Source: GCA-002727735 sp038134525
Lineage (GTDB): Bacteria > Bacteroidota > Bacteroidia > Flavobacteriales_D > Parvicellaceae
Direction of reading: 5' to 3'
DNA length: 64,000 nt
Assembly: GCA_038134525.1 (NCBI GenBank)
Contig: JAYPVI010000013.1
Location: 10,360 to 74,359 of the forward strand
Every line of letters starts with the position of its first letter. Position 1 is the stretch's first letter. The notes under the pieces are model-generated. The model was not told the DNA's origin and did not search any database. It saw only the letters and a program-made list of their open reading frames with translations. The translations under genes and the position numbers were made by a program. Shown here one piece after another: positions 57,501 to 64,000 of the stretch.

Positions 57501-59040
57501 AATTGTAAATCCTGCATTTAATGGCGAGTTAAAACTCAACGATTCACGAATAGATTTAGTACAACATCAAACATCCTACTTAGTTAATGGAGGTTTATCA
57601 ATTAAACCAACTCAAATTGAATTGGTAGATGCTATTATTAATGATAAATACCACAATAAAGCTAGCATTTATGCTTCTTACGAACATGAAGGGTTCAAAA
57701 AATTCTCATACAATATAATTTCAGAATTTAATGAGCCATTTCTTGTAATGAACAACAGTTTTGATGAAAACCCCTTGTATTATGGTGATGCATTTGTTAC
57801 TGGATTTTCTACAATTTCTTATGATTCCATAAATGACCTCGCTTTTAATATACATGTCCGCACCGAAGAAAATTCTGTTTTAACCATTCCGCTATATGGA
57901 AATGAAGATGTAGTGCTAGAAGATTTTATCACCTTTGAACAAAAAGAGATTTCCAATAATAGTGAGGAAGAGAAAAAAGTTAATACAGATTTAGATTTTA
58001 ATTTAAATATGGATATTGAAGTTACAGATGATGCAGAGATTCAAGTTGTATTTGATCAAATGGTTGGAGATGTTATGAAATCCAGAGGTAATGGTGATTT
58101 GAGGTTTTTTATTGACGAGACTTTGGATTTCAACTTATTTGGTAATTATGAGGTATCTAGTGGGGAATACCTATTTACTCTAAAAGATTTCATTAATAAA
58201 AAGTTTAATGTTAAGCCTGGGGGTACAATAACTTGGTTCGGTGACCCTTATAATGCAAAACTTGATTTAAATGCCTATTACCCCTTAAAAACAAGTTTAT
58301 ACAATATCATGCCTTCCGTTGAAAGAGAAAACTGGACGCATAAGAGTAACGTTCATGTTGATATCCATTTGCAAAATGACTTAATGAATCCTGATATCGA
58401 TTTCGATATTTCTTTACCAAAAGCAGAAGAGTCTGCTAAACAAACGGTTCAAAACTTGATTTATAATGAAGAGGTAAAAAATCAGCAAGTTTTCTCGCTA
58501 CTCATTCTCAATAAATTTATTCCCGAAAATCAAAACTTTATTTCTGAAAACTCCAGTAAAACAAATGGGGCTACTACTAGTGAAGTCTTATCCAATCAAT
58601 TGGGAAATATGATTTCTTCTTTTTCAGATGAATTTGAGATTGGGTTTAATTATTCACCTGGAGATTCCATAACGGATGATGAATTATCTATAGTGATGTC
58701 AACACAACAATTTAACGACCGTCTTCTAATTAATACCAATTTAGGGGTTGCTCCATCTCATGCGCTAAACAAAGATCCAAACAGTTTTATTGGAGATGTT
58801 GATTTAGAGTACAAGCTTTCTAGAGATGGTAATCTCAGATTACATGCATTTAATGAATCTAATGAATATGATTTGTCTAACCAAAATCAATCTAGATACA
58901 CTCAAGGAGTGGGTGCCTACTACAAGCAGAGTTTTGATTCTTTTGGAGAACTTTTTTGTGAAATGACTAATTTTTTTAGAAGAAAAAATAAAAAATGTGA
59001 CAAATGTGACGAACCAAAATCAATTAGAGAATGTCCATAG
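54556..59040 (+). CDS. tamB: TamB/AsmA-like translocation and assembly protein
   Basis: The 1494-residue protein has one N-terminal membrane helix (about 20-40), then a very long run of beta-rich segments, and the conserved C-terminal TamB (DUF490) domain (about 1080-1440, including LFGNYEVSSGEYLFTLKDFINKKFNV and YPLKTSLYN). TamB proteins span the periplasm as a hydrophobic groove and are tied to outer-membrane protein assembly or phospholipid transport. The tail KKCDKCDEPKSIRECP holds four Cys, which is uncommon. It ends 13 bp before the recQ stop. Confidence 0.92.
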   Translation: MKIRLINTLFKITTIIFNMMELGVFILLLFLLLLRVGAFQDYLGKKIIKSLGTEWSERIHISELSIHDLSHIHFFDVLLNEPNGDTAAYIHELKIRVGELDFLKNQYVIKKILINNALINLSKRSAEEKYNFQLLFEKKNIKAQNQLEFNVFFEEVDLNNCVFNHQINNEKLNSESFDYQYFKCNKLNGLFNNVLIADRGIFFPDNQLSFTLNDTLKIVELSSQFKFENNRVSLKNTAIKTEDSKLHTVNLTYNLNTSDSSQFIYQMDSVMGNISFTDLVHFYQVPVLIDSFVNFSANIAGNKSLFSIDDFIIYTGTSKPLIGNLSFERNFIDFSSSFLHFDLSSGSVNKENLTRILLNRNGEFNTIEFPSSLDRIKQIDLVLNLEGTLNQLDSRLSLNSNLGEINGIINVDVLNQFFEGDLKIKDLSGHLFSVDDGINDFDGNLKFKGKGFNTEQIDLEVDGEISNFNYNGYNYDKIVINGHFLNESFNGFLALRDPNINASFNGLFDFNQWPTRYNFSIDVNSINPNALKWTNELENMSLSFSSDFSGFGLNLDDFLGNILIEDISIDHKNESVQLSDISVLSKGNNKIKQIYLQSDILIASIEGNIEFKNLLEDFIFMTSIYAPNLIGSTTFDHDQFKHDYHIKVEINEFDDFSSLFIPDLSISKGSSLEFTFNRKDTLFSFLTESKEIRIGQYFFNDIEIVGERKNNPSHILLNTEIGNIIFSNTFNFQQVSLGLNMKENMLNSNLSYLADDSVNYGEITMESIIKSRDEFNTIINTLKLSSKENGSWEMKEISNILFQQNSFRFNNFSVSNLHQMLSLNGVVGPHETDELSISLSEFDLSNLVDLTKNEELQLDLSGVINLDLNLKSILNDIDFTGSVLVNQLKLNEFPIGDLSFRSQWESKENRFNIEGGLRNENRIEEIEFQSIKYYPFSQTKDQLEGAIHFEDFNIDFLNPFLPKPYIGNLESNLTGKVFLSGSIVNPAFNGELKLNDSRIDLVQHQTSYLVNGGLSIKPTQIELVDAIINDKYHNKASIYASYEHEGFKKFSYNIISEFNEPFLVMNNSFDENPLYYGDAFVTGFSTISYDSINDLAFNIHVRTEENSVLTIPLYGNEDVVLEDFITFEQKEISNNSEEEKKVNTDLDFNLNMDIEVTDDAEIQVVFDQMVGDVMKSRGNGDLRFFIDETLDFNLFGNYEVSSGEYLFTLKDFINKKFNVKPGGTITWFGDPYNAKLDLNAYYPLKTSLYNIMPSVERENWTHKSNVHVDIHLQNDLMNPDIDFDISLPKAEESAKQTVQNLIYNEEVKNQQVFSLLILNKFIPENQNFISENSSKTNGATTSEVLSNQLGNMISSFSDEFEIGFNYSPGDSITDDELSIVMSTQQFNDRLLINTNLGVAPSHALNKDPNSFIGDVDLEYKLSRDGNLRLHAFNESNEYDLSNQNQSRYTQGVGAYYKQSFDSFGELFCEMTNFFRRKNKKCDKCDEPKSIRECP

Positions 59041-59053
59041 TGCATTTGGAATT

Positions 59054-60952
59054 TTATACGATACTTAGCTTATTGTGTTTCATTTTAATCTCACCCATTT
59101 CTAGTAGAGTTTTAATATTCCTTTTTAATTGTTCTTTGTCAACGAAAGCCAATTCTCTTTGAATAGTTTTTACTTCTTTATTCTCATATTTCAATGTCAT
59201 TAAAATCGCACTTTCAACTATTTTATTGGGGTTGTTCTTAGTTGTTTCTTTTTTATCGCAGTTGTCGCATTTTAAACATGGTTTAGTATTGATTTCACCA
59301 AAGTAGGCTAATAGAATTTGATTTCGGCACTTGAGATTTTCATTTGAATATTGGAACATAGCTCTAGCGAGATTGATTTGTCTCAAATAATTTTCTTCAT
59401 GATTTTTTGATAACCTAATTTTTGTAGAATTTATCCTTGGTGTTAGAAGTTTTACTATTGGATATTTTTCTGATTTAACATAATCAATTAGATTATATTG
59501 GTCTAACGTTTTTAAAGATTGAATTACTTTTTTGATGTCAACATTGGACCTACTTGCAATCATACGTTCTGAAATGCTTATTTTCTTTCCTACAGAAAAT
59601 GGATTACTTCTCAAGATCGTATAGATAACGTCTTTGTGTTGGTGGTATTTTAGAATAAATTGTTCAATATCAAATAATTCCGTTTTGAAAGTTAGGTAAG
59701 ATGAATTTCCTTCTTGTATTTCACTTAAATAACCTGTTTCTATAAGTTGTTTAAACGAAAAATGAACTATTTTTCTAGAGATTTTGAGTTTAGAAGAAAT
59801 GTATTCTTCGTCTATTTCAAAAACATCTTCTCCATAATAGCCAACTGGTATTTGATTCATATTACAGAATTGTTGGTAGGTATCCTGTATTGATCCTAGA
59901 GTAGGAAATGAAGAAGATATTCTTTTCAATAAATTCTCCTCATCATTAATTTCCTTTAAAGAAATGGAGTAGGATGCTAGACCATCTCTTCCCGCTCTAC
60001 CTGATTCTTGATAAAATGATTCTAATGATTCGGGGATGTCATAATGAATAACAGTTCTAACATTTGCTTTGTCAATTCCCATACCGAATGCGGTTGTGGC
60101 AACCATAACAAGAAATTGATTATGCATCCAATCGGTTTGAATTTTGTTTCTGTAAGTAGTATCTAAACCAGCATGGTAATAATTTGATGAAATTCCAATT
60201 TTATTAAGTTTTTTGCTGATTAATTCAGCTTGTTTTCGACTACGGACATAAATGATTGTACATTCCTTTTTTAATACTTTTTCAAGCACTACAGTTTTGT
60301 TATCACAAAGAATAACTCGATAATGTATGTTTGATCTTTTAAATGATTGTTGAATTACATTATGTTTTTTAAAGGATAGTTGGTTTTGAATATCTTCAAC
60401 AACTTTAGTAGTTGCTGATGCTGTAACAGCCATTACAGTTGAATTTGGTTTAAGTTCTCTTAATTTACATAAGTTCAGATATGAAGGTCTAAAATCGTAC
60501 CCCCACTGTGAAATACAATGAGCTTCATCAATAGCAATAAAACTCACCTTCATTTTTTTAAGTCTTGCTTGAAAAAGATCACTTTGAATTCGCTCTGGTG
60601 ATAAGTATAACAATTTAGTTTCTCCATAAATAGCATTGTCTAAAATCCGGTCTATTTCTGATTTACTCAAAGTGGAATTGATGAGGTCTGCCTTTATGCC
60701 TTTTTTTTGGAGTAAGTCAACTTGGTCTTTCATTAAAGAGATTAAAGGAGAAATTACAAGGCATACTCCGCTTATCATTAACGCTGGAAACTGATAGCAT
60801 AATGACTTTCCACCCCCAGTTGGTAATAGGGCTAAAACATCTTTCTTTTCAAGGACTTGATTAATAATCTCTTCTTGTAAAGGTCTAAATGTTTCGTATC
60901 CCCAATATTGCCTTAGAATTTTTTGTTTATCGATTAGATCATCTTGATTCAT
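59054..60952 (-). CDS. recQ: ATP-dependent DNA helicase RecQ
   Basis: The 632-residue protein has the RecQ helicase core: LPTGGGKSLCYQ (K49), DEAH (142-145), AVTASAT, GMGIDKANVRTVIHYDIP and QESGRAGRDG. Four zinc-binding Cys lie in CRNQILLAYFGE and CLKCDNC (about 540-565), and a winged-helix region lies around 440-520. An HRDC domain is not evident, making it a shorter RecQ form. It unwinds DNA during repair and replication restart. Confidence 0.94.
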   Translation of the reverse strand: MNQDDLIDKQKILRQYWGYETFRPLQEEIINQVLEKKDVLALLPTGGGKSLCYQFPALMISGVCLVISPLISLMKDQVDLLQKKGIKADLINSTLSKSEIDRILDNAIYGETKLLYLSPERIQSDLFQARLKKMKVSFIAIDEAHCISQWGYDFRPSYLNLCKLRELKPNSTVMAVTASATTKVVEDIQNQLSFKKHNVIQQSFKRSNIHYRVILCDNKTVVLEKVLKKECTIIYVRSRKQAELISKKLNKIGISSNYYHAGLDTTYRNKIQTDWMHNQFLVMVATTAFGMGIDKANVRTVIHYDIPESLESFYQESGRAGRDGLASYSISLKEINDEENLLKRISSSFPTLGSIQDTYQQFCNMNQIPVGYYGEDVFEIDEEYISSKLKISRKIVHFSFKQLIETGYLSEIQEGNSSYLTFKTELFDIEQFILKYHQHKDVIYTILRSNPFSVGKKISISERMIASRSNVDIKKVIQSLKTLDQYNLIDYVKSEKYPIVKLLTPRINSTKIRLSKNHEENYLRQINLARAMFQYSNENLKCRNQILLAYFGEINTKPCLKCDNCDKKETTKNNPNKIVESAILMTLKYENKEVKTIQRELAFVDKEQLKRNIKTLLEMGEIKMKHNKLSIV

Positions 60953-60990
60953 TCTTTGCGAAGATCACTTTTTTATCTTTAAAATTTAAC

Positions 60991-60998
60991 TACTTTTG
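60991..60998 (+). promoter_or_regulatory. Candidate ilvE promoter, -7 box
   Basis: TACTTTTG fits TAnnTTTG and lies 25 bp before the ATG at 61024, in the 71-bp gap to the divergent recQ gene. The nearest upstream TTTG is too far away for a normal -33 element. Confidence 0.4.
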
Positions 60999-61023
60999 AT
61001 GCAAAATTGAGGTCGATCAAATT

Positions 61024-62091
61024 ATGGAAGTTGAACAACAGCATTTAAACATTCAAACCACCCAAAATAGCAGATTATCACAAATAAATTGGGACAATCT
61101 ACCTTTCGGTAAAATATTTTCAGATCATATGTTTTGCATGGAATATGCAAAAGGGGAGTGGACAAAGCAAGAAATTACACCATACCAAAATATATCATTA
61201 TCGCCTGCTACTTCTTCTATACATTATGGACAAAGTTGCTTCGAGGGCATGAAAGCACATCGAAATGAAAAGGGAGAAATAGTATTGTTTAGACCTTATG
61301 AAAATGCTAAGCGGTTTAATCAATCTGCAATCAGGATGTGCATGCCCACAGTTCCTGAAGAAGTTTTTGTAAATGCTCTAAAGCAATTAATTAAAATTGA
61401 TCAAAATTGGATTCCTAAAAATCCTTCTCATTCTCTATACATTAGGCCATTTATGTTTGCCACCGATCCTTTTGTCGGAATCAGACCATCAGAATCTTAT
61501 CGATTTATGGTTTTTACTTGCCCAGTGGGATCCTATTATTCTGAACCAGTACCGGTTAAAATAGAAACAACTTATACAAGAGCGGCTTCTGGCGGAACAG
61601 GATTTGCAAAAGCAGCTGGTAATTATGCTGCTGCACTTTACCCAGCTAAAATGGCACAAGATATGGGATATAAGCAACTAATTTGGACAGATGCTAAAGA
61701 GCATAGATACATTGAAGAGGCAGGAACCATGAACGTTATGTTTGTTATTGATGGAAAGTTAATTACCCCCTTAGCTAGTGACACCATTCTTGATGGAATA
61801 ACTAGAAGAAGTGTAGTAGATATTGCCAAAGATTGGGGTATGGAAGTAGAGTCCAGAAAAATTGAAGTGGATGAAGTTATTAATGCCCTTAAAAATAACA
61901 CCTTAAGTGAAGCTTTTGGAGCTGGTACAGCGGCTACTGTAGCACCCATATCAAGCATAGCCTTTGAAAATGATAATTATATTATTCCAACTTCTAACCC
62001 AAACCATTTTCACGTTAAGGTACTGAACTATCTCACTGATTACAAATTAGGTAGAGTAGAAGATAAATTCAATTGGTTAGTACACATTTAA
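61024..62091 (+). CDS. ilvE: Branched-chain amino acid aminotransferase
   Basis: The 355-residue class IV PLP enzyme matches the long (type II) branched-chain aminotransferases: HYGQSCFEGMKAHR, RFNQSAIRMCMP, LYIRPFMFATD, GFAKAAGNYAAAL with the PLP Lys K196, EEAGTMNVMFV, and SEAFGAGTAATVAPI near the end. It transfers amino groups between glutamate and leucine, isoleucine and valine. Its TAA stop shares TTAA with the convergent gene. Confidence 0.95.
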   Translation: MEVEQQHLNIQTTQNSRLSQINWDNLPFGKIFSDHMFCMEYAKGEWTKQEITPYQNISLSPATSSIHYGQSCFEGMKAHRNEKGEIVLFRPYENAKRFNQSAIRMCMPTVPEEVFVNALKQLIKIDQNWIPKNPSHSLYIRPFMFATDPFVGIRPSESYRFMVFTCPVGSYYSEPVPVKIETTYTRAASGGTGFAKAAGNYAAALYPAKMAQDMGYKQLIWTDAKEHRYIEEAGTMNVMFVIDGKLITPLASDTILDGITRRSVVDIAKDWGMEVESRKIEVDEVINALKNNTLSEAFGAGTAATVAPISSIAFENDNYIIPTSNPNHFHVKVLNYLTDYKLGRVEDKFNWLVHI

Positions 62092-62579
62092 TTTAAGTTA
62101 TCTTTTGGGAAAATGTGCGTGAATACATGACACGTCCCAGGCCTAAAATCTTGCCAGCTATTCGTGTCTTTTTTTATACCTACAACACATGCCGTTTTCA
62201 TGTCTATATAATGATCAGTTAAAGAATATACGGTTTGGCTTATTCCAGGGTTGTGACTAAATAGCATAGCCATTTCATATTGTTCATCAATCCCTTGAAT
62301 AACTTCAATAATATTTTCTGAAGAAGCGTGATAAAGCTGATCGTTTCGATGAATTTTTTTAATATCGAAATCAAGTTCTTGCACAAATAACTCTGCTGTG
62401 TGAAAAGCTCTTTTTGCTCCAGAAGAAATGATAACGTCTGGATTTCCAAACAAACCGTGAATTCTTTTTCCCATTTTAGGTGCATCTGTTAACCCTCTCT
62501 TATTCAATGGTCTATAATAATCTGAAAGCGATGTAGACCAATCTGATTTAGCGTGCCTTATGAGAAAAAGTTGTTTCAA
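62088..62579 (-). CDS. SixA-like histidine phosphatase
   Basis: The 163-residue protein has the histidine-phosphatase RHG-type motif FLIRHAKSDW (H9 nucleophile), RPLNKRG, DVIISSGAKRAFHTAELF and FSHNPGISQTVYSL, where SHNP carries the second catalytic His. It resembles SixA, which removes phosphate from protein His residues; its target here is unknown. The start overlaps the thiolase stop by 4 bp. Confidence 0.88.
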   Translation of the reverse strand: MKQLFLIRHAKSDWSTSLSDYYRPLNKRGLTDAPKMGKRIHGLFGNPDVIISSGAKRAFHTAELFVQELDFDIKKIHRNDQLYHASSENIIEVIQGIDEQYEMAMLFSHNPGISQTVYSLTDHYIDMKTACVVGIKKDTNSWQDFRPGTCHVFTHIFPKDNLN

Positions 62580-63754
62580 TTCATGTTCTCAATAACTAAA
62601 GCAGAAGCACCACCTCCACCATTACAAATACCTGCTGCACCAAATTTTCCGTTATTCTGCTTTAGAACGTTTATTAATGTCACAATGATTCTGCTTCCAC
62701 TGCTTCCTAGTGGATGTCCAAGCGCCACGGCACCTCCATTCACATCTACTTTTGCAGGATCTAATCCCAATAGTTTTGTATTAACTATGCCAACCACGGA
62801 GAAAGCTTGATTTAATTCCCAATAATCAATATCACCTATATTTAAATTAGCTTTGGCCAATGCTTTTGGAACCGCCTTAGCTGGGGCAGTAGTAAACCAT
62901 TTGGGTTCTTGAGCAGCATCTGCATAACTAACTACTTTTGCAATGGGTTTAATATTAAGCTCTTCCGCTTTTTCTTTACTCATTAAAATTAGGGCAGAAG
63001 CGCCATCATTTAGGGTAGATGCATTGGCTGCTGTTACGGTTCCTTCCTTGTTGAAAACGGCTCTTAGTTCAGGTATTTTTTCCAATTTTACGTTTTTGTA
63101 TTCCTCATCCTCACTTACGATGATATCTTCTCCTCTTCGTTGTGGTACAGCCACAGGAACGATTTCTCCATTAAAATTTCCTGCAGTCCAAGCTTTAGCC
63201 GCTCTTTGGTAAGATTCAATGGCGAAATCATCTTGATCTTTTCTTGAAATGTGATGCTCATCAGCACATTGATCTGCACATACGCCCATATGAACTTGGT
63301 TATATACATCAGTTAATCCGTCTTTTACCATTCCATCTGTAATTTTTACATCTCCTAATTTCACGGCATTTCGAGCACTGTAGTAGTGGGGTACAGATGA
63401 CATGTTTTCCATTCCTCCAGCAACTACCACATCTGCATCGCCACATTTAATGGCTTGAGTGGCAAGACTAATGGCTTTCATACCTGAGGCACATACTTTA
63501 TTTACAGTCGTACAGGGTGTATTTTCACTTATGCCTGCATAAATAGCAGCTTGTTTGGCTGGCGCTTGACCTAAGTTTGCTTGTAGTACATTACCCATGT
63601 AAACTTCTTCTATTTCATTAGGGTTTAAGTTTATTTTTTGCAGTGCTCCTTTAATGGCAGTAGCACCAAGTTGGGTAGCTGAAACGGTTGACAAGCTTCC
63701 ACCAAAACTTCCCATAGGTGTTCTTACGGCTGATACAATGACGACTTCTTTCAT
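62576..63754 (-). CDS. Acetyl-CoA C-acetyltransferase (thiolase)
   Basis: The 392-residue protein has all thiolase signatures: NKVCASGMKAI with nucleophile C88, AGGMENMSSVPHY, NVNGGAVALGHPLGSSGSRI with the His, and CNGGGGASALVIE with the second Cys. It condenses two acetyl-CoA or cleaves acetoacetyl-CoA. Without neighbouring fatty-acid or butanoate genes, whether it works mainly in breakdown or synthesis cannot be said. The ATG at 63754 is preceded by an AT-rich gap of 124 bp to the tRNA gene. Confidence 0.94.
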   Translation of the reverse strand: MKEVVIVSAVRTPMGSFGGSLSTVSATQLGATAIKGALQKINLNPNEIEEVYMGNVLQANLGQAPAKQAAIYAGISENTPCTTVNKVCASGMKAISLATQAIKCGDADVVVAGGMENMSSVPHYYSARNAVKLGDVKITDGMVKDGLTDVYNQVHMGVCADQCADEHHISRKDQDDFAIESYQRAAKAWTAGNFNGEIVPVAVPQRRGEDIIVSEDEEYKNVKLEKIPELRAVFNKEGTVTAANASTLNDGASALILMSKEKAEELNIKPIAKVVSYADAAQEPKWFTTAPAKAVPKALAKANLNIGDIDYWELNQAFSVVGIVNTKLLGLDPAKVDVNGGAVALGHPLGSSGSRIIVTLINVLKQNNGKFGAAGICNGGGGASALVIENMN

Positions 63755-63860
63755 GAATTAAATTTTTGCGCGAATTTATAAATCCTTGCTTAGCTCCTCT
63801 CAATTTATGAAAAAAAAAAGAAATTTAGTTGTAGAAAAATAAAGATGTCAAAAACTATAT

Positions 63861-63868
63861 TATTTTTG
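63861..63868 (+). promoter_or_regulatory. Candidate tRNA-Ser promoter, -7 box
   Basis: TATTTTTG fits TAnnTTTG and ends 10 bp before the tRNA 5' end, the same distance as for tRNA-Met. Confidence 0.45.
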
Positions 63869-63878
63869 CTCCTCATTC

Positions 63879-63961
63879 GGAGAGGTGGCAGAGTGGTAAT
63901 GCAGCAGCCTGCTAAGCTGTCAACGTTTTTCGTTGCCCGGGTTCGAATCCCGGTCTCTCCG
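63879..63961 (+). tRNA. tRNA-Ser (anticodon GCT)
   Basis: The cloverleaf has an acceptor stem GGAGAGG/TCTCTCC (one G-U pair), anticodon stem GCAGC/GCTGT with loop CTGCTAA (anticodon GCT, reading AGC and AGT), a long variable arm with CAACG/CGTTG, and T arm CCGGGTTCGAATCCCGG. The CCA end is not encoded. Confidence 0.93.
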
Positions 63962-63965
63962 CACC

Positions 63966-63996
63966 AAAGCGTTTCAGAAAATGGAGCGCTTTTTTT
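63966..63996 (+). terminator. Intrinsic terminator after tRNA-Ser
   Basis: A stem AAAGCG/CGCTTT (63966-63971 with 63987-63992, extendable by one T-G pair) is followed by a run of T residues up to 63996, 4 bp after the tRNA 3' end. The loop of about 13-15 nt is rather long, but the T tract is good. Confidence 0.6.
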
Positions 63997-64000
63997 GTTT

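Noticed and set aside
1..64000. Search for CRISPR arrays, insertion sequences, prophage, integrase, attachment sites or defence genes
   Set aside because: No regularly spaced repeats, transposase or recombinase frames were seen; the tRNA genes show no adjacent partial copies.

Overview
The window looks like the chromosome of an AT-rich, gene-dense, free-living and probably marine member of the Bacteroidota (Flavobacteriales-like). The evidence is a SusC/SusD pair, several proteins with C-terminal type IX secretion (T9SS) sorting domains, lipoproteins, candidate promoters with the Bacteroidota -7 box TAnnTTTG, few Shine-Dalgarno-like sites, and housekeeping genes typical of the phylum (RibBA, CreD, fused CcsBA, TamB next to TsaD). 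I saw no insertion sequence, prophage, integrase or CRISPR array. Genes are packed tightly; several convergent pairs overlap at their stop codons. Two tRNA genes are present (Met-CAT and Ser-GCT).

Region 1 (1-20549) is an alpha-glucan locus joined to central metabolism. It holds a GH13 amylase cut by the left edge, a small T9SS-secreted protein, susC-susD and a T9SS-targeted GH13 amylase (all rightward), then a leftward operon of lipoprotein GH13 amylase, MFS sugar permease, beta-phosphoglucomutase and maltose phosphorylase. A rightward operon follows: zwf, pgl, edd, eda and a BadF-type sugar kinase. Read together, these genes can take extracellular starch to maltose, to glucose plus beta-glucose-1-phosphate, to glucose-6-phosphate, and through the Entner-Doudoroff pathway to pyruvate and glyceraldehyde-3-phosphate. 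A similar 17-bp motif lies in both divergent promoter regions (2501-2517 and 15093-15109), suggesting one regulator.

Region 2 (20551-29819) has a small unrecognised exported protein, a gingipain-like C25 protease with a T9SS tail followed closely by a TonB-dependent receptor, a DUF2490 protein, HutI, a small ABM-like protein and a SAM hydrolase. Region 3 (29904-43879) is mostly housekeeping and envelope functions: PhoH, PurC, RibBA, two glycosyltransferases, an LptF/LptG-type permease, a START-like protein, tRNA-Met, CreD, a sulfotransferase, a catalase-peroxidase with a lipoprotein signal, a serine hydrolase whose T9SS tail is cut off by an in-frame TAG, and a DNA-3-methyladenine glycosylase. 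Region 4 (44132-64000) holds small conserved proteins, AroQ, Maf, a UbiA-type prenyltransferase, KdsC-like phosphatase, DUF2520, a HEAT-like protein, YggS, an alpha/beta hydrolase, CcsBA, TsaD, TamB, RecQ, a branched-chain aminotransferase, a SixA-like phosphatase, a thiolase and tRNA-Ser.

The observations most worth following up are the shared operator-like motif, the strong terminator only 11 bp before an amylase start, the BadF-type kinase where a glucokinase is expected, the lipoprotein KatG, and the amber codon separating a hydrolase from its secretion tail. No stretch longer than 300 bases lacks a gene; the largest gap (43880-44131) holds only AT-rich sequence with no clear signal.
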